Source of the DNA: Sphingopyxis sp. 113P3
GTDB taxonomy: Bacteria > Pseudomonadota > Alphaproteobacteria > Sphingomonadales > Sphingomonadaceae
Reading direction: 5' to 3'
Length of the DNA stretch: 64,000 nucleotides
Assembly: GCF_001278035.1 (NCBI RefSeq)
Contig: NZ_CP009452.1
Span: forward strand, 2,885,501 to 2,949,500
Shown here in pieces: positions 1 through 9,336 of the stretch. A program made the position numbers and the translations under genes. The notes beneath the pieces were generated by a model that made no database searches, was not told the origin of the DNA, and was given only the letters and a program-made list of their open reading frames with translations. Position 1 is the stretch's first letter, and every line of letters begins with the position of its first letter.

Positions 1-1087
<1,087 letters not shown>

Positions 1088-1127
1088 AAAATAGGGAGCC
1101 GTCCCGGCCGGGACGGCTCCCTATTTT
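1088..1127 (-). terminator. 40-bp perfect palindrome, rho-independent terminator
   Basis: Two 20-bp arms are perfect reverse complements, with AAAA at the left end and TTTT at the right. Read on the minus strand it is a GC-rich stem followed by a U run, 10 bp after the receptor stop codon (1138-1140). Because it is symmetrical it would also terminate transcription from the plus strand. Confidence 0.85.
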
Positions 1128-1137
1128 GCGGCCTCGC

Positions 1138-3570
1138 CTAGAAGCGCGCCTTGATCGTTCCGCCCCAGGTGCGCGGGTCGGCCGGCAGGCCGGTGATCAG
1201 ACCCGTGTTCCCCGGGCCGACAAACAATTGCTCGAGATATTTCTTGTCGAACGCGTTCCTGACCCAGGCGTAGATATCGAGGCCATCCTCGGTTCGGAAG
1301 CCTGCACGGAAGTTCGAGAGCGAATAGCCGTCGATCCACGTATAGGCCGAGGGCGAGGCGTTCGATGAATAGTTCGACCGGTAGCTGCCGTCATAGCCGA
1401 AATAGACTTCGCCGTCCTGCGCCAGCAATTTGGCCGGTGCATTCACCTCAGCGCCGAAGGAAAAGGCCCATTTCGAAACGCCGGGCAGCCGCTGCCCTGA
1501 AATATCGCAGTTCGGCGGGCTGTTGCTGCCGCCCGACAGTTCAGGCGGGCACGGCGCGTCTATGAAGCGCACATATTTGGCATCGGTATAGGCCCCATTG
1601 GCGTAGGCGCGGAAGCGCTCGCTCGGCCGGATCGAGAAATCCGCCTCGACGCCCTGCGTGCGGACCTTGCCCGCATTGGCAAGATAGCCGCGCAGCACAC
1701 CGAACTGGCCATTGTTCACATTGGCCTGATAATCCTTGATGTCGGTGCGGAAGATCGAAAGGTTGAACGTCCCGCGCCGGTCCCAGAATTCCGCTTTCGC
1801 ACCCGCCTCATAATGCTGGACCGATTCAGGCTTGATCGTCGCGGCGGCAAGCAGCGGATTGCCATCGGCGCCGTTCGGCACGCCGTTCTGGTTGATGCCG
1901 CCCGATTTGAACGTCTTTGCGTAGGTCGCATAAAGAAGAATGTCAGGCGCGGCTTTCCAGGTTGCGGTCAGATCGTAGCTGAAATTCCAGTCGCTGAACG
2001 AGGGCGAATATTCCTGCGGACTGAACACGCCAAGCCGCGCGACCGATACCGCGTCGGTGAGGTCAGCGGTAACCGCCGAGCCGTCGCCGGCATAGACGAG
2101 CCGCTGGTAATAGCCGTCCTTCTTGTCATAGTTCAGCCGCACGCCGGGCTGGATCGTGAAGCTGTCGCTGATCTTCCAGCTCAGCTGCCCGAACAGGGCG
2201 AGGCTCGTATTCTTCAGATACTGGGTGTTGATCGCGGTGAGGCCATCGAGCACCGAGGGGTCGTTCGAGAGCGCGTTCGTCGGATTGAGCGTCCAGCGGC
2301 TCGACGCAGGCCCATGCTGCTCGGTCCCTTGCGTGTCGATCCGCTGATAAAAGGCAAAACCGCCGACGACGAAATCAAAGCGGCTCCCCGAATAATTGTA
2401 GCGCAGTTCCTGGGTATATTGGTTCTGCTGCGACGGGTTCTGCGATTTGGTGACAACCGGCAGACCGGTGAAGTCGCGGTCATTTTCGGGCTTCCAGTCC
2501 CAATAGCGCCACGCAGTGACCGAGGTCAGCGTGCCCGGCCCCACGTCCCACTTCACGCGCAGCGCGACCCCGCCGATCTGGTTGCCGGCATTGAGGTTGG
2601 CATCGAGGTCGGTCAGCCGGTCATAAGGGTTGGTGCTCGGAACGACATAGCCCTGCGCGGCTGCGAGCGCGGCATATTGGCGATTGATCGGCCGCTGCGT
2701 CTCTCCGACCGCCACAAAGACCGATCCGCAGCACACGGCGTCCTGCTTGTTCCAGTCGCCGGTCAGCGTGATGTCGAGATTGTCGGTCGGTCGCCACAGC
2801 AGCTGTCCGCGAAGGCCGATATTGTCCTGGCTCTGGATCCAGCGGTCGGTGGTGACATTATAGAGAGTACCGCGGCGGCTGGTCGCTGAGATGGCAACGC
2901 GCGCTGCAAGATTGTTCGAAAGCGGACCCGAAACGGCTGCCTTTGCCTGCTTGAAATTGAGATTGCCGATGCTCAGTTCAGCCTTGCCCTCGAAATCGAA
3001 GGTCGGCTGGTTGGTCGTAATGTTGATCGCCCCGGCGGTGGTGTTCTTTCCATAGAGCGTTCCTTGCGGCCCGCGCAGCACCTCGATCTGTGCGACGTCG
3101 AGAAAGTCGAAAGTCGCCGAGGCAACGCGCGCATAATAGACGTCATCGACATAGATGCCGACGCCCTGCTCAATCCCATCGTTGGTGAGCCCGAACGGTG
3201 CCCCGATGCCCCGGATGTTGACCGCCGAGTTGCGCGGATTTGACGAATAAAATTGTAGCGTCGGCGCAAGCTGCGTAAGCCGCCCGACGTTGAAGCTGCC
3301 GGTATTGTCGATCTGGTCGCCCGCGACCACCGAAATGGCGATCGGCACGTCCTGCGCGGTTTCGGCGCGGCGGCGTGCAGTGACGACGATGTCGCCGCCG
3401 TAGCTGCCTCCCTCGACCTGCGCGGCCGTGTCGGCAGGGGCAGGGGTTTGAGCGGTATCGGCGTTTGCGTCCTCAGCTGCGGCGGGCTGCGCCGCAAAGG
3501 CCAGGATCAAGGACAAGGTCAACGAGGTCGCCGGGATGCGCCGGCGCGTGGAAGGATATTTGGCAGTCAT
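1138..3570 (-). CDS. TonB-dependent outer-membrane receptor (810 aa)
   Basis: Energy-coupled outer-membrane import channel; substrate not determined from sequence. Seen: signal peptide (residues 1-32, cut after AAA), a TonB-box-like DIVVTA at 60-65, plug domain with VLRGPQGTLYGKNTTAG near 165-180, and a beta-barrel ending in a terminal Phe. The start used here has an AGGAA ribosome site; longer in-frame starts upstream lack a signal peptide at the right place. A Cys-Cys pair sits in an early barrel loop (DAVCCGSV). The gene lies 89 bp downstream of the OscA/DUF2292 gene on the same strand and is probably co-transcribed, which suggests (inference) a sulfur-compound ligand. A stem that covers the ribosome site precedes the start (see separate entry). 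Confidence 0.9.
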   Translation of the reverse strand: MTAKYPSTRRRIPATSLTLSLILAFAAQPAAAEDANADTAQTPAPADTAAQVEGGSYGGDIVVTARRRAETAQDVPIAISVVAGDQIDNTGSFNVGRLTQLAPTLQFYSSNPRNSAVNIRGIGAPFGLTNDGIEQGVGIYVDDVYYARVASATFDFLDVAQIEVLRGPQGTLYGKNTTAGAINITTNQPTFDFEGKAELSIGNLNFKQAKAAVSGPLSNNLAARVAISATSRRGTLYNVTTDRWIQSQDNIGLRGQLLWRPTDNLDITLTGDWNKQDAVCCGSVFVAVGETQRPINRQYAALAAAQGYVVPSTNPYDRLTDLDANLNAGNQIGGVALRVKWDVGPGTLTSVTAWRYWDWKPENDRDFTGLPVVTKSQNPSQQNQYTQELRYNYSGSRFDFVVGGFAFYQRIDTQGTEQHGPASSRWTLNPTNALSNDPSVLDGLTAINTQYLKNTSLALFGQLSWKISDSFTIQPGVRLNYDKKDGYYQRLVYAGDGSAVTADLTDAVSVARLGVFSPQEYSPSFSDWNFSYDLTATWKAAPDILLYATYAKTFKSGGINQNGVPNGADGNPLLAAATIKPESVQHYEAGAKAEFWDRRGTFNLSIFRTDIKDYQANVNNGQFGVLRGYLANAGKVRTQGVEADFSIRPSERFRAYANGAYTDAKYVRFIDAPCPPELSGGSNSPPNCDISGQRLPGVSKWAFSFGAEVNAPAKLLAQDGEVYFGYDGSYRSNYSSNASPSAYTWIDGYSLSNFRAGFRTEDGLDIYAWVRNAFDKKYLEQLFVGPGNTGLITGLPADPRTWGGTIKARF

Positions 3571-3597
3571 GGCAATTCCTGTTGCATGGAAATTGCC
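3571..3597 (-). promoter_or_regulatory. Hairpin that covers the ribosome site of the TonB receptor
   Basis: On the minus strand GGCAATTTCC, an 8-nt loop, then GGAATTGCC directly before ATG. Nine base pairs with one bulged U pair the AGGAA Shine-Dalgarno sequence with an upstream arm. This is the layout of a translational switch or of an RNA/protein target. As DNA it is also an imperfect inverted repeat that could bind a repressor. Seen directly; function inferred. Confidence 0.5.
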
Positions 3598-3659
3598 ACA
3601 TCCGGTGGTCCGGTCTGCGGCAGGTAAAGGGGGACGCGTCCCCACCGGGAGCTAGGGTG

Positions 3660-3827
3660 TCAGTTCGGGTAGCGGTGGCGTTCGGTCACATCGACCTGCA
3701 CAAGCTTCCCTTCGTGAACGGTGAGCTGGATGGCGCCAAAGCGCAGCTTGTCGAGCGCCTCGAGCACGGTCTGGATCGCACGCGGCAGCGCTTCGCGCGC
3801 GCTCGCGTCCTGATCGTTCGTGGACAT
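3660..3827 (-). CDS. Small DUF2292 / YezD-OscA family protein (55 aa)
   Basis: Short soluble protein with the family core (LRFGAIQLTVHEGKLVQVDVTE) occupying the C-terminal two thirds. Members of DUF2292 are typically found beside sulfate and organosulfur genes; Pseudomonas OscA, required for use of organosulfur sources, belongs to this type as far as I recall. Its biochemical activity is unknown. Start chosen at MSTNDQD with an AAGGATG ribosome site; an upstream in-frame start would add residues unlike the family. It is the first gene of a likely two-gene unit with the TonB receptor. A plausible promoter lies just upstream. Confidence 0.75.
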   Translation of the reverse strand: MSTNDQDASAREALPRAIQTVLEALDKLRFGAIQLTVHEGKLVQVDVTERHRYPN

Positions 3828-3861
3828 GGGACATCCTTTCCTTTCGTGGATTCGCGGCAGG

Positions 3862-3889
3862 AGCATATGCCAACCGTTTTAGTTGACAA
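3862..3889 (-). promoter_or_regulatory. Candidate sigma-70-type promoter for the oscA-like gene
   Basis: Minus-strand TTGTCA (3889-3884), 16-nt spacer, TATGCT (3867-3862), about 35 bp before the start codon. The -35 matches 5 of 6 positions and the -10 matches 4 of 6. A short palindrome ACAATGATTGT (3886-3896) overlaps the -35 and could be an operator; it resembles a Fur half-site only loosely. Confidence 0.4.
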
Positions 3890-4018
3890 TGATTGTTTTG
3901 CTTTCTGCGCCCAAAGGACGGATTGCCGCGCCGAACCGAGCGGCGGGTTTTTTCGCTCACGCCGCCCTTCGCCTGCGCAATCCATTGCGCCTGCGCGCAT
4001 GTGCTGGCAAAGGCGCTC

Positions 4019-5026
4019 ATGATGAGCAAAATGACAGAATTGATGGCGCGCGGGACCGAGCTTCTCGGCAGCGATTATGCCATTCTATGCGGCGCCATGA
4101 GCTGGGTCTCGGAGCGGCATCTTGTGAGCGCGATCAGCAATGCAGGCGGCTTTGGCGTCATTGCCTGCGGCGCGATGACGCCCGAGCTGCTCGATGCCGA
4201 GATTGCCGCGACAAAGATGCTCGCGAGGCGCAATTTCGGGGTCAACCTCATCACCATGCACCCGCAGCTCTTCGAGCTCATTGAGGTGTGCGCGAGGCAA
4301 GGCGTCGGTCATGTCGTGCTTGCCGGCGGCCTCCCGCCCAAGGGCAGCCTCGAGGCGATCAAGGCATCGGGCGCTAAGGTCATCTGCTTTGCGCCGACGC
4401 TTGCGCTGGCAAAGAAGCTGATGCGCTCGGGCGTCGACGCGCTGGTGATCGAGGGCATGGAAGCAGGCGGCCACATCGGCCCCGTCTCGACGAGCGTGCT
4501 CGCACAGGAAATCCTGCCCGAACTCGCATCCGAGCTTCCCATCTTCGTCGCCGGGGGCATTGGCCGGGGGGAAGCCATCGCAGGCTATCTCGAAATGGGC
4601 GCATCGGGGGTTCAGCTCGGCACGCGCTTCGTCTGCGCAACAGAGAGCATTGCGCATCCCGCTTTCAAGAAAGCCTTCATCCGCGCCTCGGCGCGCGATG
4701 CGGTCGCGAGCGTGCAGATCGACCCGCGGCTGCCCGTGATCCCGGTGCGCGCGCTCAAGAACAGCGGGACCGAGGCTTTCACGGCAAAGCAGCGCGAGGT
4801 CGCTAACCTCCTCGATGCGGGGAAGGTCGACATGAACGAGGCGCAGCTCCAGATCGAACATTATTGGGCGGGCGCGCTCAGGCGCGCGGTGATCGACGGC
4901 GACGTCGAAGGCGGTTCGTTAATGGCAGGGCAATCTGTCGGTATGGTAACGCAGGAAGAGAGCGCCGCCGCTATCATCGCGGCGCTGGTAGGGCAGGCCG
5001 AAGCCGCCTTGCACGCTCGGGGTTGA
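4019..5026 (+). CDS. Nitronate monooxygenase family FMN enzyme (335 aa)
   Basis: TIM-barrel flavoprotein of the nitronate monooxygenase / 2-nitropropane dioxygenase family, which oxidises nitronates such as propionate-3-nitronate; the related FabK enoyl-ACP reductases share the fold. Seen: EGMEAGGHIG (145-154) with the flavin-binding Gly-Gly-His, AGGIGRGEAI (178-187) and GASGVQLGTRFVC near 195-206, the FMN phosphate region. Start at tandem ATGs (4019 and 4022); the longer frame upstream is low-complexity and has no family match. Divergent from the oscA-like gene and apparently single. A fatty-acid role is less likely because fabG and fabD are about 50 kb away. Family good, substrate not known. 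Confidence 0.85.
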   Translation: MMSKMTELMARGTELLGSDYAILCGAMSWVSERHLVSAISNAGGFGVIACGAMTPELLDAEIAATKMLARRNFGVNLITMHPQLFELIEVCARQGVGHVVLAGGLPPKGSLEAIKASGAKVICFAPTLALAKKLMRSGVDALVIEGMEAGGHIGPVSTSVLAQEILPELASELPIFVAGGIGRGEAIAGYLEMGASGVQLGTRFVCATESIAHPAFKKAFIRASARDAVASVQIDPRLPVIPVRALKNSGTEAFTAKQREVANLLDAGKVDMNEAQLQIEHYWAGALRRAVIDGDVEGGSLMAGQSVGMVTQEESAAAIIAALVGQAEAALHARG

Positions 5027-5055
5027 TGCCGCATAATCTTGCGGGTGGGGAGAGT

Positions 5056-5850
5056 ATGATGAATTTGTCGCGTAAGATCATTGCCATAGGACTGTTGGCC
5101 AGCGTTGCCGCCTGCGCTCCCACGCCCCCGCCCCCGCCGCCGCCGCCGCCGCCCGAGCCGCCGGTCATCATCGTGCCTCCGCGTCCGGTGCCCCCGAACC
5201 AGGCCTCGGCGACCCAGATCCTCCCCATGCGCGGGCTCGACGGCCGCTTCATCACGGCGAACAGCAATGTCACCGGCGACCGCGCCTTCTGGCAGCTCAA
5301 GATCGCGCTCAATGTTGCCGCGATCGGGTGCCGGGGGCTCGAGGAAGCGCCGCTCGTCGCGGCCTACAACAATATCATCAAGACCCACGCCAAGACGATC
5401 CGCTCGACCGAGGCGAACGTGATAAAGCAGCTTGGCAAGGAAATGGGGACCAACGGGACGGCGGCGCGCGACAAGCTGTCGACGCAGCTCTTCAACTATT
5501 TCGCCCAGCCGCCCGCCCAGCGCGATTTCTGCGCCCGCGCCAACGAGGTCGCGCAGATCGTCTCGACCACGCCGAGCGCGCAGCTCGTCGACCAGGCGCC
5601 GGCGCAGCTCGCCCGGCTCGACGAGCCCTTCCTCGACTTCTACGAGGCCTATGCCAAATATCAGGCGGATCTCGCCGCCTGGGACGCCAAATATGGGTCG
5701 CCCCCTGTCGCGACGCTTTATTACAGCACGCCGGCGACCACGACCCCGGCGGCAGCGAGCCCTGCGGCCCCCGCCGGGCCTGCTCCCATGGGGCCATCCG
5801 ACCCCGCGTCCACCCCGGGTGCGGCGGGGCCCGTGGACCCTGCCCGCTGA
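5056..5850 (+). CDS. Proline-rich lipoprotein of unknown function (264 aa)
   Basis: Seen: N-terminal hydrophobic segment ending in a lipobox (SVAAC, lipidated Cys at residue 20), then a run of ten prolines and a Pro/Glu/Val-rich tether, then a mainly helical domain (about 75-225) with two conserved-looking cysteines, and an Ala/Pro-rich tail. GGGGAGAG precedes the start. The proline run is encoded by a (ccg)n-like tract near 5125-5155, which could be length-variable. The helical domain is not one I recognise. Likely attached to outer- or inner-membrane leaflet facing the periplasm. It stands between the flavoenzyme and ptsP on the same strand, with 29-bp and 84-bp gaps, so linkage to either is uncertain. 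Confidence 0.8.
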   Translation: MMNLSRKIIAIGLLASVAACAPTPPPPPPPPPPEPPVIIVPPRPVPPNQASATQILPMRGLDGRFITANSNVTGDRAFWQLKIALNVAAIGCRGLEEAPLVAAYNNIIKTHAKTIRSTEANVIKQLGKEMGTNGTAARDKLSTQLFNYFAQPPAQRDFCARANEVAQIVSTTPSAQLVDQAPAQLARLDEPFLDFYEAYAKYQADLAAWDAKYGSPPVATLYYSTPATTTPAAASPAAPAGPAPMGPSDPASTPGAAGPVDPAR

Positions 5851-5934
5851 CGCTCCGCCCGGCACCGAATAGCTAGTCGAATATTGCGGCGGGCAATGGC
5901 GCTTGGCGAAAGCATCTGTTAGCAGGGCGCTTAT

Positions 5935-8232
5935 ATGACCAACGCCCCGCCCCCGCCCTCGACCGCCGCACAGTCAGCCCGCACCATTCTGACCCGGCTC
6001 CACGAGGTCATGGCGGCGCGGACCAACGCGCAGAGCAAGCTCAACCAGGTCGTCGGCATCATCGGCGAATGCCTCCACAGCGAAGTCTGCTCGATCTACC
6101 TTCTGCGCGACGGGTCGCTCGAACTTTATGCAACGCGCGGCCTCAAGCAGGAAGCCGTGCACGTGACGCGCCTCGCGCTCGGCGAGGGGTTGGTTGGCAC
6201 GATCGCGGAGCACATCGAAACGCTCAATCTCGACGAGGCGGCGGCGCACCCCGACTTTTCCTATCGCCCCGAGACGGGCGAGGAATTGTTCCACAGCTTT
6301 GCCGGAGTCCCGATCATCCGCCGCGAGCAGGCGGTGGGGGTGCTCTGCGTCCAGCACAGCGACCCGCGGCGCTACGAAGAGATCGAAATCGAGACGCTCC
6401 AGACGGTCGCGATGGTGCTCTCCGAGCTCATCGCCAATGCCGATCTCATCGACACCACCGCGCGGATCGACGCCGCGGCTGCCGATCAGTCGGCGCAGCG
6501 GCTGACCGGCCAGAAGCTCGTCGACGGCATGGGTCAGGGCATCGCCGTCTTCCACCAGCCGCGGATCACCATCGAGCACACCGTCGCTGACGATATCGAG
6601 GCTGAACGCCACCGCGTGTACGCGGCCTTCGACAAGATGCGCGAGCAGATCGACCGCATGGCAAGCCAGGCGGAGTTCGGCATCGGCGGCGAGCATGAGG
6701 AGGTGCTCGAGACCTACAAGATGTTCGCCTACGACGAGGGCTGGTCGCGGCGCATCAATGAAGCGATCGACAGCGGCCTCACCGCCGAGGCCGCGATCGA
6801 GCGCGTTCAGCAGCGCACGCGCATGCGCATGCGCCAGATCGATGATCCCTTGCTGCGCGACCGCATGCACGATCTTGAAGATCTCTCGAACCGGTTGATC
6901 CGCATCGTGTCGGGGCAGATGGGGACCGCAGCGCAAATGGGCCTGCGGCAGGATTCGATCCTCATCGCGCGCAATCTTGGTCCCGCCGAGCTGCTCGAAT
7001 ATGACCGCCGCCGCCTGAAGGGGGTCGTCCTCGAAGAAGGATCGCTCACCGCGCACGTCATCATCGTCGCGCGCGCAATGGGCGTGCCGGTGCTCGGCCG
7101 CGTTCGCGACGTGCGCACATCGATCCGCGAAGGCGACATGCTGCTCCTCGACGCGGGCGCCGGCACGCTGCAGGTGCGCCCGACGCAGGCGCTGCTCGAC
7201 GCCTTCGACGCAAAGCTTGAAATCTCGCAGAAGCGCCGCGCCAATCTCGCCGCGCTTCGCGACCTGCCCGCGGTGACCAGGGACGGCGTCTCGATCGAGC
7301 TGATGATCAACGCGGGCCTGCGCGAAGATGTCGCCGCGCTCGATCTAACCGGGGCGCGCGGCATCGGGCTGTTCCGCACCGAATTCCAGTTCCTCGTCTC
7401 GGCAACGCTCCCCCAGCGCGAGCGGCAGCAACGCCTCTATCGCGACGTGCTCGACGCCGCCGGCGACCGCCCGGTGATCTTTCGTACGGTCGACATTGGC
7501 GGCGACAAGGCGCTGCCCTATATGAATGTCGACGAGAATGCGCTTGAGGAAAACCCCGCGATGGGCTGGCGCGCGCTGCGCCTCGCGCTCGATCGCGAAG
7601 GGCTCTTGAAGGTGCAGGCGCGCGCGCTGATGGAGGCGGCCGCCGGTCGCACGCTCCATGTGATGTTCCCGATGGTGTCGGAGCCTTGGGAATATGAAGC
7701 GGCACGCGCCCTCTTCATCGGCCAGCGCGCCTGGCTTGCAAGTCGCGGCAAGAAGCTGCCGGCAGCGATCCGTTACGGCGCGATGCTCGAAGTGCCGGGG
7801 CTGATCGAGACGCTCGACCTGATGCTCCCGCACCTCGATTTCCTGTCGATCGGCACCAACGACCTCACCCAGTTCCTCTTCGCGGCCGACCGCGCGCATC
7901 CGCGGCTCGCCGAGCGCTATGACTGGCTGTCGCCGACCGTGATGCGTTATCTTGCGCGCGTGGTGAAGCTCGTCGAGGGCAGCAAGGTCACCCTCGGCGT
8001 ATGCGGCGAAATGGCAGGGCGCCCCCTGGAGGCAATGGCCCTTCTCGGCCTCGGTATCGACCGATTGTCGATCACGCCCGCGGGCGTCGGCCCGGTGAAG
8101 GCGATGATCCGCTCGCTCGACCTCGCCGCGCTCCGCCAGGATATGCCCGCGATACTCGCAAGACCGGCGGCGAACCCGCGCAGCCAGTATCAGGCGTGGG
8201 CAGAAGCCAACGGCGTCGATCTGGGCGACTAG
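5935..8232 (+). CDS. ptsP: PEP-protein phosphotransferase PtsP, enzyme I-Ntr (765 aa)
   Basis: First kinase of the nitrogen-type PTS: it takes phosphate from PEP and passes it to NPr, which phosphorylates EIIA-Ntr, a regulator of potassium, nitrogen and envelope functions. Seen: N-terminal GAF domain (about 20-170), phosphohistidine segment GSLTAHVIIVAR with His374, PEP-binding barrel with FRTEFQFL and the C-terminal VCGEMAG with Cys690. Length matches the GAF-containing EI-Ntr class. In sphingomonads this protein usually sits apart from ptsH/ptsN, and none is visible here. It is convergent with the PAP2 gene, with only 6 bp between the stops and no obvious terminator. Confidence 0.95.
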   Translation: MTNAPPPPSTAAQSARTILTRLHEVMAARTNAQSKLNQVVGIIGECLHSEVCSIYLLRDGSLELYATRGLKQEAVHVTRLALGEGLVGTIAEHIETLNLDEAAAHPDFSYRPETGEELFHSFAGVPIIRREQAVGVLCVQHSDPRRYEEIEIETLQTVAMVLSELIANADLIDTTARIDAAAADQSAQRLTGQKLVDGMGQGIAVFHQPRITIEHTVADDIEAERHRVYAAFDKMREQIDRMASQAEFGIGGEHEEVLETYKMFAYDEGWSRRINEAIDSGLTAEAAIERVQQRTRMRMRQIDDPLLRDRMHDLEDLSNRLIRIVSGQMGTAAQMGLRQDSILIARNLGPAELLEYDRRRLKGVVLEEGSLTAHVIIVARAMGVPVLGRVRDVRTSIREGDMLLLDAGAGTLQVRPTQALLDAFDAKLEISQKRRANLAALRDLPAVTRDGVSIELMINAGLREDVAALDLTGARGIGLFRTEFQFLVSATLPQRERQQRLYRDVLDAAGDRPVIFRTVDIGGDKALPYMNVDENALEENPAMGWRALRLALDREGLLKVQARALMEAAAGRTLHVMFPMVSEPWEYEAARALFIGQRAWLASRGKKLPAAIRYGAMLEVPGLIETLDLMLPHLDFLSIGTNDLTQFLFAADRAHPRLAERYDWLSPTVMRYLARVVKLVEGSKVTLGVCGEMAGRPLEAMALLGLGIDRLSITPAGVGPVKAMIRSLDLAALRQDMPAILARPAANPRSQYQAWAEANGVDLGD

Positions 8233-8238
8233 TCCGAG

Positions 8239-9207
8239 TTAAGGAGCAGCTGGCACCGGATGCTCGGACGGCATCGACGCCGCCGGCTGTTTCGCTTTCA
8301 CCAGAATGCGCTCCGCGGCCCATTTGCACGCCCAAGCCAGCGCAAGGCCGGCCGGCACGTCGACGAGATAATGCCACCGGCTCGCGACCGACGTCACCAG
8401 GATGAAGACAAGGATGATCGAATAGAGCGGCAGCAGAACCTTGCCGTGCTCCCAGGCGAAGAGGAAAAAGAGATAGGCCCCCGCAGCATGGAGCGACGGC
8501 ATCGCGGCGAGGCCGACGGTAAAATTGACGCTGCCATTCGCAGCGATCCAATCGGGGCCCTGCGCGATCGACGACTGATAGAAATCGAGCATGCTGCGCT
8601 GGCCGCCGGCAATCAACGGGTCGACCCCGCGTTCGTAGATGAAGGGCCCGATGGCGAGCGCGATCAGATAGGCAAGCGCACCCGAGGCCTGCAGGAGGAG
8701 CAATGCCACGACCAGTGTGCGGAACTGTGCGGGGGTCTTGATCGCGTGGTAGAGGAAACTGGTGTAGAAGAGCGCAATGAACGACACCATGTAGAAATTG
8801 GAGCTGTAGGGGATGAACCCGAAGACGCGGGTCCGCATGTATATGCAGAATTCCACCAGCGGCCGCAGAAGCTGGTCGATCGACCAATAAAGCTCGTCGT
8901 ACATTACCCCGTTGATGTGCGGGATCCACAATTTGAGATTGAAGTGCGCGAACAGGATGAGGGCGTAACAGGGCAAGGCGATCAGGAAGCTGCCGGCGAT
9001 TTCGCGCTTGCCTGCCATGAAGGTCACGGCACCGAGCAGCGCGACCCCGATAAGGGGATAGATATAATGCACGCCCACAAATGCAGCGCGATCACCCGAA
9101 GGCGTGACGACAGGCAGGCGGAAGACAAGTGAGAAGAGGATCATGATCGCAAGCGTCCCGCCGGCAATGATGATCTCGGGGGGAAATTTGCGCAGTCTTA
9201 ACCACAT
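8239..9207 (-). CDS. PAP2-superfamily membrane phosphatase/transferase, Aur1-like (322 aa)
   Basis: Polytopic inner-membrane protein with about six to eight hydrophobic segments. Seen: the PAP2 motifs MPSLHAAGAY (PSLH at 237-240) and SRWHYLVD (276-283) with catalytic His240, His279 and Asp283. The spacing and the RWHY..D pattern are those of the PAP2_3 subgroup, which includes eukaryotic inositol-phosphoceramide synthase. Established: such enzymes move or remove lipid-linked phosphate groups on the periplasmic side. Inference: because sphingomonads make sphingolipids, a ceramide or undecaprenyl phosphate substrate is plausible. Last gene of a four-gene minus-strand set; 129 bp separate it from the preceding gene, so it may have its own promoter. 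Confidence 0.8.
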   Translation of the reverse strand: MWLRLRKFPPEIIIAGGTLAIMILFSLVFRLPVVTPSGDRAAFVGVHYIYPLIGVALLGAVTFMAGKREIAGSFLIALPCYALILFAHFNLKLWIPHINGVMYDELYWSIDQLLRPLVEFCIYMRTRVFGFIPYSSNFYMVSFIALFYTSFLYHAIKTPAQFRTLVVALLLLQASGALAYLIALAIGPFIYERGVDPLIAGGQRSMLDFYQSSIAQGPDWIAANGSVNFTVGLAAMPSLHAAGAYLFFLFAWEHGKVLLPLYSIILVFILVTSVASRWHYLVDVPAGLALAWACKWAAERILVKAKQPAASMPSEHPVPAAP

Positions 9208-9336
9208 ATATCACCGCCAGGAAAGGATGAGCCTTGCCGCCGGGCACGCATCATCTTTGCCTACCCACACCGGAGTCCTGCCATAACGGGGTTAACGGAC
9301 GCATAATGGGTGGCAGCCGGCGCACCCGCGCAGCCG

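Noticed and set aside
3883..3911. Perfect TTGACA on the plus strand as a promoter for the flavoenzyme gene
   Set aside because: No acceptable -10 lies 15-19 bp downstream.
5125..5158. ccg-rich tract that could be a contingency repeat
   Set aside because: It encodes the proline tether in frame and is broken by non-repeat codons; no evidence of phase variation.
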